A stretch of DNA of 43,446 nt from Gemmatimonadota bacterium (GTDB lineage: Bacteria; Gemmatimonadota; Gemmatimonadetes; Gemmatimonadales; Gemmatimonadaceae). The stretch is from assembly GCA_002737115.1 (NCBI GenBank), contig NSHR01000017.1, positions 1 to 43,446 on the forward strand. Reading direction: 5' to 3'. The translations under genes were made by a program, and so were the position numbers. This document shows positions 24,192 to 32,651 of the stretch, one piece after another; positions within the stretch are counted from its first letter, which is position 1; each line of letters begins with the position of its first letter. The notes under the pieces were generated by a model. The model saw nothing but the letters and a program-made list of their open reading frames with translations. It made no database searches and was not told the origin of the DNA.

Positions 24192-27100
24192 TGCGTCTGA
24201 CGAAGCTCGAGGTCCATGGCTTCAAGGCCTTTGCCGATCACTTAGAATTTGTGTTCGAAAAGGGTGTGACGGCCATCGTCGGCCCCAACGGCAGCGGCAA
24301 GTCGAATGTATCCGACGCCGTGCGGTGGGTGCTCGGCGAGCAGCGTGCGCGCGCGATGCGCGGCGCGAAGATGGAAGACGTGATCTTTCACGGGTCGTCG
24401 TCACGGAAAGCCGTGAATATGGCCGAAGTGTCGCTGCATTTCGACAACTCAGAAGGCGACCTTCCGGTCCCGTTCAAGGAAGTCGTCATCACGCGGCGCC
24501 TGATGCGTACGGGGGAAAGTGAGTATCTCCTGAATCGCGCGCCGTGCCGTTTGCGCGACATCCAAGATCTGGTGCGTGGCACGGGACTCGGCGCCGATTC
24601 CGGCGTCGTCATCGAAAGCCGGATGATCGATGCCCTGCTCTCTGACCGGCCCGACGAACGTCGCGAGCTGTTCGAAGAGGCGGCTGGTGTCGGCCTGTAT
24701 CGCGATCGTCGCCGCAGCGCCGAGCGCCGTCTCGAGGAAACGACCGTTGACCTCGCCCGTCTCGATGACCTGATCAACGAAGTGCAGAGCCAGGTGCGTT
24801 CGCTCTCGCGCCAGCGTCGGCGCGCCGAGCGGCACGCCGAGCTGACGGCGCGTCGGTTCCAGGTTGAGATATCGCTAGCCACGCGCGAGATGGCGTCGTG
24901 GCGTGAGGAGCTCGTGGCACTCGATGATCGTCTCGTCGCGCTGCAGCAAGACGTGCCGGGCGGCGAGGAAGCCATCGCGCAGGCGGAACTGCGGCGTGAG
25001 CAGGCGCACGGGGCGCGTTCCGCGGCGGAAGCCAGCCGTCTCGAACTCGCGCGCCTCTCCACCGAGCAGCGAGATACCACGCAGAAGCTCGAGCGCGAAC
25101 TCGCGGTCAGCGAGGAGCGTCAGCGCAGCACGACTATGCGCAAGCAGCGTGCGGAAGAAGAGCGGAAGGAAAACGAAGCCTTTGGCCGTCGCCTGCGCGA
25201 AGATCGTGAGCGTGCCATCGGCGATCGCACCACGCTCGAGACGGAGCTGGCCGACGCTGGTGAGGCACTGCAGGAACGCCTCGCCGCCGAGCAAACCACG
25301 CGTGAAGCGGTGCAGCAGGCCCGTGCGGTTCTGGAGCAGCTCGAACGGCAGGTGCGTGAACATCGCGACCAGGCGCGCCGTATCGAGCTCGATCGCGATG
25401 GTGCGTCGCGTGAGCACCTCGAAACACAGAATCGCCGAGAGGCGCTCGAGATCGAGCGTCAGCAGCTGGCCGATGCGCTCGACGTGACCGAACGCGAGCT
25501 GATCGCGGCGCGCGAGCAGGTGTCGATCGCGCAGGCGAATGCGCAGGACGCGCTCCACGCACTTGAAGGCGCGCGGTTAGTCGCCGCCACGGCGCGGACG
25601 GCCGATGCCGAGTCACGCAGTGCGCTCGCCAGCGCCGTGCAGTCCGGCACGGCCTTGGAAGGCCGTTTGAATGCACTGGCCGCGCTTGAGCGTGAACGCG
25701 TCGGCTTGGCCCCCTCGGCGGCGAAGCTGCTCAAGGAGCGCGAGCGCTTCGGCGACGGTGCGGTGCTCGGTCCGCTCACCGACTTTCTCACGGCCGACGG
25801 CGAGGCAGCGCAGCTCGTGGAGCGCTACCTCGGCGCCACGATGCACGCGATCGTCGTGCGTGATGCCGATGCCGCAGCCGCCGTGCGTCGTTGGCACGCC
25901 GACACGCAGCCCGGACCGCTGCTGCTGTTGCCGCTCGATGTCGTCACCGACCTTGGTGCCGACGCCGATGGGCTCGCGGGCAGTGTGCAATCGTCGGGTG
26001 CGGCGTCGCGCTGGGTGCGCGCCTTGCTCGGCAAGGTGCGCGCCATCGACCGCGGTGACGCGTTCATCGATGAACGAGGCGCGGTATTCCTCCCGGGCAC
26101 CGCAACGGGCCCCGGCCCGCTGCAGCGTCGCGCCGAGATCACGCGACTCGAAACGGATCTCGCCGCCGCGGAGGCGCGCCGTGACGAATGCCTGATGGCG
26201 GCCGAAGCGGCGCGCCTGGCGCTTGGTGAGGCGGAACGTGCGCAGCAGGCCGCGATGGACACGTCCAACCGCGCGCAGCAGGAATCGCGTCGTGCGGCCG
26301 ATGTGCAGCAGGAAGTCGAACGCCGTCGCGAGCGCGCCGAACGGGAACTACAGCAGTCGAGTGCGCTGGCCGAGCGGCTGATCTCGCGTCTCGAGGAGCT
26401 CGACTCGCGCACAAAGCAGTTGGCCCAGCAAGCCGAAGCGCTGCATGCGCGCGCGGGTGAGGCTGACGCCGAGATCACCGACGCGCGCGAAGGGATGTCG
26501 GTGGCCGAGCGCGATCAGGAGCAGGCGCGCGAAGCGCGTGCCACGTGGCAGGTCGCCCAGGCCCAGGCGCAGGCGCGCTTGTCGGTCGCGATCGATCGCG
26601 AAAAGCGCTTGAACGAGGAGGACTCCACCGCGGCGGCTCGTCTCGAGTCGTTGGCGCGCGAGCTCACCAACTTATCCGAAGCGGACCAGAGTCTGGCGCA
26701 GCAGCTCAACGGCTGGCGCACCGAGCTGGACACCGAACAGAAGACCCTTGCGGATGCCGACGCGCGTCTGGCCGGTGCCGAGCGGGCGGTGGCCGCCGCC
26801 AACGCGGCGCTCGACGAGGCCGAGCGCCTGCTCGACGACGCACGCCGTCGCGCCTCCGCCCTAGGGGAACAGTTGCACGGGGCGCAGCTGCGTCACACGG
26901 AACTCTCCGGTCGCCGCGAGGCGATCCGTCAACGCCTCGAAACCGAATGGCGTCGTACCCTCGAGGATCTGCTGACCGGATTCGAAGAGCTCGACCTCGA
27001 TACGGAGGCGTTGCGCACGGAGGCGAAGCAGCTGCGTGACTCGCTCGACGAACTGGGTCCGGTCAATCCGCTGGCCATCGAAGAGCACGAGGAAGAGCAG

Positions 27101-27754
27101 CGTCGCCTCGAGTTCCTGACTGGGCAGCGGAACGACCTCGTAGCGGCCAAACAGTCGCTGCACCAGGCTATTCGAGAAATCGACAGTACGGCGCGCGAGC
27201 TCTTCCTGGCGACGTTCTCGCAGGTCCGCGAGAACTTCCGTCAGATCTTCCTGCGGATGTTCGGCGGTGGCGAGTGCGATCTACGGCTCGAGAACCCCGA
27301 CGCGCCACTCGATTGCGACATCGAGATCCACGCGTCGCCGCGCGGCAAGAAGACGCAGCGCATTCACCTGCTCTCCAGTGGTGAGCGCGCGCTCGTGGCG
27401 CTGTCGCTGCTGTTCGGCATCTTCCTGACCAAGCCGAGCCCCTTCTGTCTCATGGACGAAGTGGACGCGCCGCTCGACGACCAAAACATCGGCCGTTTCG
27501 TGAAGATGCTGAATGACTTCAAGTCGCGAACGCAATTCATCGTGATTACGCACAACCCGCGCACGACGTCTGAGGCGGCCGATGCGGTGTACGGCGTCAC
27601 GATGCAAGAGCCGGGCGTGTCGTCGATCGTGAGCGTGCGCCTGCGTGGTGGGCAGCAGGTGGACGAGACCGTCGTACCGGATGATGCCATCGCGGGCGAA
27701 ATCGGCGGTGACGAAGTCGACGAGGATTCTGCCGCGGAACCGTCGCCGGCGTGA
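24191..27754 (+). CDS. smc: Chromosome condensation protein Smc
   Basis: This SMC ATPase folds and segregates the chromosome. The protein has 1187 residues, full length, and starts at a GTG overlapping the previous stop codon. Walker A GPNGSGKS is at 31-38. Two long coiled coils (about 170-500 and 650-1000) flank the hinge at about 505-650 (VLGPLTDFLTADG, YLGATMHAIVVRD). The C-terminal head carries the signature LSSGERALVALSLLF (from Leu1061), Walker B CLMDEVDAPLDD and the switch HNPRTTSEAADAVYGVTMQE. The signature reads LSSGE rather than the usual LSGGE. It sits last but one in an operon with two SPOR proteins, and its stop overlaps the next start by 4 nt (GTGA). Confidence 0.96.
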   Translation: MRLTKLEVHGFKAFADHLEFVFEKGVTAIVGPNGSGKSNVSDAVRWVLGEQRARAMRGAKMEDVIFHGSSSRKAVNMAEVSLHFDNSEGDLPVPFKEVVITRRLMRTGESEYLLNRAPCRLRDIQDLVRGTGLGADSGVVIESRMIDALLSDRPDERRELFEEAAGVGLYRDRRRSAERRLEETTVDLARLDDLINEVQSQVRSLSRQRRRAERHAELTARRFQVEISLATREMASWREELVALDDRLVALQQDVPGGEEAIAQAELRREQAHGARSAAEASRLELARLSTEQRDTTQKLERELAVSEERQRSTTMRKQRAEEERKENEAFGRRLREDRERAIGDRTTLETELADAGEALQERLAAEQTTREAVQQARAVLEQLERQVREHRDQARRIELDRDGASREHLETQNRREALEIERQQLADALDVTERELIAAREQVSIAQANAQDALHALEGARLVAATARTADAESRSALASAVQSGTALEGRLNALAALERERVGLAPSAAKLLKERERFGDGAVLGPLTDFLTADGEAAQLVERYLGATMHAIVVRDADAAAAVRRWHADTQPGPLLLLPLDVVTDLGADADGLAGSVQSSGAASRWVRALLGKVRAIDRGDAFIDERGAVFLPGTATGPGPLQRRAEITRLETDLAAAEARRDECLMAAEAARLALGEAERAQQAAMDTSNRAQQESRRAADVQQEVERRRERAERELQQSSALAERLISRLEELDSRTKQLAQQAEALHARAGEADAEITDAREGMSVAERDQEQAREARATWQVAQAQAQARLSVAIDREKRLNEEDSTAAARLESLARELTNLSEADQSLAQQLNGWRTELDTEQKTLADADARLAGAERAVAAANAALDEAERLLDDARRRASALGEQLHGAQLRHTELSGRREAIRQRLETEWRRTLEDLLTGFEELDLDTEALRTEAKQLRDSLDELGPVNPLAIEEHEEEQRRLEFLTGQRNDLVAAKQSLHQAIREIDSTARELFLATFSQVRENFRQIFLRMFGGGECDLRLENPDAPLDCDIEIHASPRGKKTQRIHLLSSGERALVALSLLFGIFLTKPSPFCLMDEVDAPLDDQNIGRFVKMLNDFKSRTQFIVITHNPRTTSEAADAVYGVTMQEPGVSSIVSVRLRGGQQVDETVVPDDAIAGEIGGDEVDEDSAAEPSPA

Positions 27755-28812
27755 CGGCCGTCGCGCGGCGGCGTTGGTGGTTCGCCGCAGCGGCGTGCTG
27801 CGGTGCGGCGCTGACGACCCTGCCCCGGACACTCCCGGGGCAGACAGTCATAGTCGAGGGTCCGGCCGGCGCGGTGCTCCCGACGCTCACGCCGTCGTTG
27901 CTGGTCCGAGCGCTCGGCTTCACGAACGTGCGCCCACTCCGCGTGCGCGTGCAAATTGCGACGTCGGTGGATTTTGGTACGGCATCGACCGTGGTGGATA
28001 CGGCGTTCTCCACGTCGGACACGACCATTACCGTACAGATCACGCGCGCTCTGCCCAGCGAGGGTACCGTCTTCTGGCGGGCCAGCGTGCAGGGCACGTC
28101 GGGCGCTGTCGCCGAATCGCCGATCACGGGGCCGCGTCCCGTGCCGGCGTGGCTCACGCTCGTCACGCCGAACTCGCCGACGGGCGACATCTTCGATATC
28201 CGTCGACCGTTGTTCGTGTGGAAGAGTGCGCGGATCGCGGCCGCGACCGGTGCGTGGAAGTACACCGTGGAGATCACGAACGGTGGGCGCACGGAACAGG
28301 CGACTGCCGGCCTCTCCGATACGACGTTTCGCGCCGCGACCAACCTGCAGGCCAACACCTCGTATCGCTGGAGCGTGCGCGCCACGCTCCCCTCTGGCGA
28401 AAGCGTACGGATGGCGAGCCTGGCGTCGTTCCTGATCGTCGATCCGCCGCTGCCGACCACCACGATCCTCTATCAGAACTTCCCGAACCCGTTTCCGTCG
28501 GCCACCGCGTTCAGCACCTGCTTCTGGTTCGACGTGGGGGAGCCGGGCGGGACTGTGTCGTTGGACGTGCTCGACCTCCGCGGCAACGTCGTGCGTACGA
28601 TCGTGCCCACACTCGATGGCGTGACGCAGTTTGCCGCCGGGCGGTACGGTCGTGGCGCGCCGGGCGCCGGCAGCAACTGCGACAATCGCTTTGTGTGGGA
28701 CGGTACGGCTAGCGACGGTCGTACGGTCGCCCCTGGCGTGTACGTGGCGCGCTTCCGCAGTGGAACCGGTTCCCCGACCTTCCGACGCATGCTGTTCAAG
28801 GGACGCGGATGA
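27751..28812 (+). CDS. Secreted Fn3-like / FlgD-Ig-like C-terminal domain protein
   Basis: This is a predicted exported protein of 353 residues starting at a GTG within the smc stop. The N-terminus is a signal peptide or anchor (RRWWFAAAACCGAAL). The middle (about 40-225) has two beta-sandwich regions that look like fibronectin-type repeats (TSDTTITVQITRALPSEGTVFWRASV; NLQANTSYRWSVRATLPSGE). The C-terminus (about 240-353) is FlgD-Ig-like: ILYQNFPNPFPSATAF, VSLDVLDLRGNVVRTI, WDGTASDGRTVAPGVYVARF. That pattern also occurs in type IX secretion sorting tags. The function is unknown. The surface location is inferred. The overlap with smc implies co-translation, though the two products probably act in different compartments. 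Confidence 0.75.
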   Translation: MTAVARRRWWFAAAACCGAALTTLPRTLPGQTVIVEGPAGAVLPTLTPSLLVRALGFTNVRPLRVRVQIATSVDFGTASTVVDTAFSTSDTTITVQITRALPSEGTVFWRASVQGTSGAVAESPITGPRPVPAWLTLVTPNSPTGDIFDIRRPLFVWKSARIAAATGAWKYTVEITNGGRTEQATAGLSDTTFRAATNLQANTSYRWSVRATLPSGESVRMASLASFLIVDPPLPTTTILYQNFPNPFPSATAFSTCFWFDVGEPGGTVSLDVLDLRGNVVRTIVPTLDGVTQFAAGRYGRGAPGAGSNCDNRFVWDGTASDGRTVAPGVYVARFRSGTGSPTFRRMLFKGRG

Positions 28813-28834
28813 TGGACGCGACCCATCGGCGGGT

Positions 28835-29171
28835 GTGAAGCTCACCACCGTAGGCACCGGCACGGCCGGCGTGTGCGGGGCCAGGATGCCGGCCCCTGGC
28901 TTCCCGGTCACGGTCCGGGAACTCCTCCCCGCCGAAGTCGTTGGGCTTGGTGGATGCGTGACGGTGACGGCGCAGCCGGTACCGCACGGCGCGGAGAGCG
29001 TAGCATATTCCATGAGAGGCTGGACGGCTCGCGGCGCAGGCCTCAGCGCATCGCCTCGAGCTCACGCATTTCTCTCCGCCAGTGGGAGCCGTGGACATTC
29101 TCGGCGAAGTGGCGGAGTGCTACACCGGCCCTACGGTCCTGGCGACCGACGGCTGGTTCATCGAATTCTGA
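28835..29171 (+). pseudogene. Decayed MBL-fold (RNase Z-like) metallo-hydrolase remnant
   Basis: Fragments of a metallo-beta-lactamase-fold protein fill this interval. In one frame from the GTG at 28835, KLTTVGTGTAG is the typical N-terminus. It jumps straight to PGFPVTVRELLP, CVTVTAQPVPHGAESVAYS, which normally lies past the middle. A second frame then reads RLAAQASAHRLELTHFSPP, VDILGEVAECYTGP and VLATDGWFIEF to the TGA at 29171, the normal C-terminus. The zinc-binding HxHxDH segment and the central part with the TGD motif are missing, and the two parts are in different frames (junction about 29016-29022). The family is usually about 250 residues, and this could encode barely 110. The recognition is from remembered family patterns. 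It ends 9 nt before aroF. Confidence 0.72.
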
Positions 29172-29180
29172 GGACGTGAC

Positions 29181-30215
29181 ATGCTGGTTGTAATGCAGCC
29201 TAATGCGAGCGCCGCCGACATCGATACGGTCTGCGACGAAATCGTGCGACAGGGCTTCAAGCCGCTCCCGATGCCGGGCGCAGTCCGCACGGCGATCGGT
29301 TTGCTGGGTGACGACGCGCAGGTGGATTGGTCGTACATCGAGGGGCTGCCCGGCGTGGCCAACGTCCTCATCGTGCAGAAGCCGTATCGTCAGGCGTCAC
29401 GCGAATGGAAGAACGAGAGCACGATCGTCGAGATTGCGCCGGGCGTGCGCGTCGGTGGCCACGACGTGGTCGTGTTCGCGGGACCCTGCTCGGTGGAAAG
29501 CGAAGCGCAGATTCTGGCGTCGGCGCATGCCGTGCGGAATGCCGGTGCGCACGCGCTGCGCGGCGGGGCCTTCAAGCCGCGCTCCTCGCCGTATGCGTTT
29601 CAGGGGCTGGGTCTTGAGGGGCTCAAGCTGCTGGCCCTCGCCCGCAACGAAACCGGCCTCGCCATCGTGACGGAAGCGATGGACGAGCGCGGCGCCGACA
29701 TGGTCGCTGAGTATGCCGACTGCATTCAGATCGGCGCGCGCAACATGCAGAACTACTCGCTGCTGCGTCACGTGGGCAAGCTGGGTAAGCCGGTGCTGCT
29801 CAAGCGCGGCATGGCCGCCACGATCAATGACCTGCTGCTCAGCGCCGAGTACGTGTTGTCGGAAGGCAATCCCAACGTGATTCTGTGCGAACGCGGCGTA
29901 CGCACGTTCGACAGCGCCACGCGCAACCTGTTCGATCTCACCGCCATTCCCGTGGTGCAGAAGCTGTCGCACCTGCCCATCGTGGCCGATCCGAGCCACG
30001 GCACGGGACTGCGCGATAAGGTCACGCCGATGGCCCGCGCCGCCGTGGCCGCCGGTGCCGACGGCATCCTCGTGGAAGTTCATCCCACGCCCGACAAGGC
30101 GCTGTCGGATGGCGCGCAGTCGCTGTATCCCGAGCAGTTCACCGAGCTCGTTCGGCAGCTGCGGCTGATCGCGGGTGCCATCGACCGTCAGCTGGCCCCT
30201 ACGCCGAATCGGTAA
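29181..30215 (+). CDS. aroF: 3-deoxy-7-phosphoheptulonate synthase (DAHP synthase, type I-beta)
   Basis: This is the first enzyme of the shikimate pathway, joining phosphoenolpyruvate and erythrose-4-phosphate. It has 344 residues. An N-terminal ferredoxin-like regulatory domain (about 1-75, [19 protein letters not shown]) marks the I-beta subtype. The KDPG-aldolase-like barrel carries [82 protein letters not shown] and [20 protein letters not shown]. Metal ligands are the Cys of GPCS, the His of PSHGTG, and the Glu and Asp further on. All are present. The ATG at 29181 is a good match to the family N-terminus. Confidence 0.96.
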   Translation: MLVVMQPNASAADIDTVCDEIVRQGFKPLPMPGAVRTAIGLLGDDAQVDWSYIEGLPGVANVLIVQKPYRQASREWKNESTIVEIAPGVRVGGHDVVVFAGPCSVESEAQILASAHAVRNAGAHALRGGAFKPRSSPYAFQGLGLEGLKLLALARNETGLAIVTEAMDERGADMVAEYADCIQIGARNMQNYSLLRHVGKLGKPVLLKRGMAATINDLLLSAEYVLSEGNPNVILCERGVRTFDSATRNLFDLTAIPVVQKLSHLPIVADPSHGTGLRDKVTPMARAAVAAGADGILVEVHPTPDKALSDGAQSLYPEQFTELVRQLRLIAGAIDRQLAPTPNR

Positions 30216-30296
30216 CGCGCCGTCCCAGACGCCGTGTGGCTGGTGTGCCAGACGGCACCTGCGCTGCCCCCGCGTGTACTCAGTCCCGTGACCAAC

Positions 30297-30995
30297 ATGC
30301 CTCGATGTTCGGCCCGCACGATCGCCATGGTCGCCATGGTCGCCATGGCCCTGCCCGCGGACGCTCCCCTCTCGGCCCAGAGTGTCGCGGACGCCGAAGC
30401 GGCCTACGCGCGCGTGGTGAAGTCGTGGTCAACCACGCGCACACTGCAGGCGAACTTCGATCAAACGATCACGAACCCGATCCTTGGTCGCACCGTCGCC
30501 TCACGCGGCGTATTCGTGCAGGAGCGGCCGAATCGCGTCTCGATCACGTTCACCGAGCCCGCCGGCGATCGCATTGTGGGCGACGGTAAGAGCCTGTGGG
30601 TGTATCTGCCCAGCAGCACGCCGGGGCAAGTGCTGAAGCTGCCGGCCGATGCCGACGGCGCGATCGTGGCCGACCTGTTGGGACAACTGCTCGATGCGCC
30701 GCGCCGCACATTCACGATCACGGGCGGCGAACACCAGTCGATTGATGGCCGCAGCACCCGTCGTGTGCAGCTGGTGCCGAAGAGTCCAAGCGCGGTGCCG
30801 TTCAGCAAAGCGGTGCTCTGGCTCGACGACACGGCATCGCGCCCCGTGCGGGTGCAGGTGCTCGACCAGCAGGGAGTCGATCGCACCATCACGCTCACCA
30901 GCTGGGTGCCCGATGCGGTGCTGCCAAAGGACGCGTTCACCTTCGTGACGCCCAAAGGCGTGAAGGTCTCGACGAAGCTCCCCGGCAGTCGCTAA
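30297..30995 (+). CDS. lolA: LolA-like outer-membrane lipoprotein carrier protein
   Basis: This periplasmic carrier of the LolA family shuttles lipoproteins to the outer membrane. The ATG at 30297 is preferred because it begins a signal peptide (ARTIAMVAMVAMALPADAPLSAQ). The longer GTG start upstream would not. Mature length is about 205 residues. The LolA pattern is TRTLQANFDQTITNP, VASRGVFVQERPNRVSITFTEP, GDGKSLWVYLP, and FTFVTPKGVKV at the C-terminus. Some LolA-fold proteins serve other lipid or polysaccharide routes, so the exact cargo is uncertain. It follows aroF by about 80 nt, and its stop codon lies within the CGCTAACG palindrome facing the ctpA-like gene. Confidence 0.88.
   Translation: MPRCSARTIAMVAMVAMALPADAPLSAQSVADAEAAYARVVKSWSTTRTLQANFDQTITNPILGRTVASRGVFVQERPNRVSITFTEPAGDRIVGDGKSLWVYLPSSTPGQVLKLPADADGAIVADLLGQLLDAPRRTFTITGGEHQSIDGRSTRRVQLVPKSPSAVPFSKAVLWLDDTASRPVRVQVLDQQGVDRTITLTSWVPDAVLPKDAFTFVTPKGVKVSTKLPGSR
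30322..30348 (+). repeat. Three tandem 9-bp repeats in the lolA signal peptide
   Basis: TCGCCATGG occurs three times without interruption. It encodes Ala-Met-Val type repeats in the hydrophobic core of the signal peptide. Slippage would lengthen or shorten the hydrophobic segment by three residues. Confidence 0.9.
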
Positions 30996-31010
30996 CGCAC
31001 GGCGTTAGCG
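30990..31010. terminator. Bidirectional terminator-like palindrome carrying both stop codons
   Basis: CGCTAACGC (30990-30998) and GCGTTAGCG (31002-31010) form a perfect 9-bp stem around the loop ACG. The TAA stop of lolA and the TAA stop of the convergent ctpA-like gene are each formed within an arm as CGC-TAA. The same core occurs at 7607-7629. Confidence 0.6.
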
Positions 31011-32651
31011 GATCGCCGCGGGGACGTCGGCCGCGCGCTTCTCGAGCGTCGAAAACACCTCCCGCGGACTGCGCGCGACCTGCAACAGCGCCATCGCTCT
31101 TTGCAACACGCTGTCGTCCTGTGTCCGACGCAGGAAGTCGGCGTCGGCGCCGAAGGCCACGCGCGTCATCTCGTAGCCCAGGGAACGCGAGATCCACGGC
31201 GCGGCACTGTCGAAGACCGGGCGCGGTGGCGCCACACCACGGCCCACCAGCGCGACGTAGAGCGCGTCCAGCATGGCCGGCGTGACCGGATCACCCGGTC
31301 CGTTCATCGTGCGCTTCTGCGCCTGCGCCTGCTTGGCGAGCGCGTCACGATAGGCACCGGCATTCTTTCCCATGGCCCGTGCCAACGACTGCACCTGCAG
31401 CGGCGTCGTCGTATCGCCGGTGATGACATCGGGCGTAATGCCGCCGCCACCGAACACGGTGCGCCCGGCATCGGTGCGAAAGCGCGGACGAATCGTGTCG
31501 GGCAGTACGTCGGCACGGTCGTCGATTTCCGCCTCGCGATCACGCGGTGCCGGACGATTAATACTACGTCCCACCGGCGTGTACCACCGCGCGATGGTCA
31601 GACGCAACGCGCCACCGCTGGACAGCGGATACACGTTTTGCGCACTGCCCTTCCCGAACGACGTCACGCCCAGCACAAGGGCGCGATCGTGATCCTGCAG
31701 CGCCCCCGCCACGATCTCCGACGCACTCGCGCTGGCGCGATCGACCAGCACCGCCAGCGGCAACGTGGGCCAGCGCTGCGGCTGGCTGTCGGTGAACACC
31801 TGCGGCTGCGAGCCAGGTCGCGCGCGCAGTTGCACGATGCTCTGCCCGCGATCGAGGAACAGCTCCGCCACGGCGACGCCCTGCTCGAGCAGGCCGCCAG
31901 GATTGCCGCGCAAATCCATGATCAGCGAACGCGCGCCGAGCTTCACCACGGAATCCACAGCGGCACTGAGCTCCGCGGCGGTTTGGGCGCTGAACACGTT
32001 CACGTCCACGTAGCCGACGCCGTTCTGCAGCAGCTGCGCCCGTTGGACGGCGCGCAGATGCACCTTGTCGCGCAGCAGCGTGAAGTTCACCCGCGACTCA
32101 CCGCGTTCCACCGTGAAGGTGACGCTCGACCCCGGCGGTCCGCGCATTGCCTTCGACGTTTCATCGCGCGACCACCCTTCCGTCGATTCCTTTCCCACCA
32201 ACACCAGCCGGTCACCGACCAACACGCCGGCGCGCTCCGAGGGACCGCCCACGATCGGTTCGATAACCACCGGCCAACCGTCACGGATATCGATCTGCAA
32301 TCCAACGCCCGCGTACGTGCCGCTGATCTGCTCGTTCAGCCGGCGCAGGCGATCTTCGGCCAGATACGACGTGTACGGATCCTTCAGCTCGCGCAGTAAG
32401 CCGGCGACCGCCTTGTCGTAGATCACACTCCCATCGAGCGAGTCCACGTACTTCTGCGTCACGGCCGCGACGACCTGATCAAACAGGCGCGCGCCGCCCA
32501 GCGGCGCGGGCGCCTGACGTGTGGCCGCAGTGAGATCACGCCCCGACCACCAACCGCCGAGCGATAACAACCCCACGAACAGCACGGCGGCGGCGATCGC
32601 GCGCGACCGGCGACGCGACGCCGTCGGCGTGTCCGGTAGCGGCTCAGCCAT
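31005..32651 (-). CDS. ctpA: S41-family carboxy-terminal processing protease
   Basis: This membrane-anchored or periplasmic serine protease of the CtpA/Prc family has 548 residues. A transmembrane anchor lies at about 17-35. A helical N-terminal region follows, with the family VTQKYVD and DPYTSYL motifs. A PDZ domain (about 110-195, TYAGVGLQIDI, GPSERAGVLVGDRLV) precedes the protease core with YVDVNVFS, LIMDLRGNPGGLLEQG and SASASEI. Ser309 and Lys334 form the catalytic dyad with the usual 25-residue spacing (FGKGSAQ). A long C-terminal tail has no recognised domain. The gene starts inside the tmk stop codon (8-nt overlap), so the two are translationally coupled. Confidence 0.93.
   Translation of the reverse strand: MAEPLPDTPTASRRRSRAIAAAVLFVGLLSLGGWWSGRDLTAATRQAPAPLGGARLFDQVVAAVTQKYVDSLDGSVIYDKAVAGLLRELKDPYTSYLAEDRLRRLNEQISGTYAGVGLQIDIRDGWPVVIEPIVGGPSERAGVLVGDRLVLVGKESTEGWSRDETSKAMRGPPGSSVTFTVERGESRVNFTLLRDKVHLRAVQRAQLLQNGVGYVDVNVFSAQTAAELSAAVDSVVKLGARSLIMDLRGNPGGLLEQGVAVAELFLDRGQSIVQLRARPGSQPQVFTDSQPQRWPTLPLAVLVDRASASASEIVAGALQDHDRALVLGVTSFGKGSAQNVYPLSSGGALRLTIARWYTPVGRSINRPAPRDREAEIDDRADVLPDTIRPRFRTDAGRTVFGGGGITPDVITGDTTTPLQVQSLARAMGKNAGAYRDALAKQAQAQKRTMNGPGDPVTPAMLDALYVALVGRGVAPPRPVFDSAAPWISRSLGYEMTRVAFGADADFLRRTQDDSVLQRAMALLQVARSPREVFSTLEKRAADVPAAIR

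Noticed and set aside
28470-28812. Type IX secretion sorting signal
   Set aside because: The similarity is real but FlgD-Ig domains look the same, and no other type IX gene is in this window.
27364-29013. 549-codon minus-strand open frame across smc, the FlgD-like gene and the pseudogene
   Set aside because: It crosses three features encoded on the other strand and has no motif. It is a GC-rich shadow.
28873-29193. 106-codon plus-strand open frame near the pseudogene, overlapping aroF
   Set aside because: It has no motif, and the two other frames in this interval contain the ordered MBL-fold fragments.
31101-32399. 432-codon plus-strand open frame opposite the ctpA-like gene
   Set aside because: The ctpA-like gene carries PDZ and S41 catalytic motifs. 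The opposite frame has only Arg/His-rich low-information sequence.
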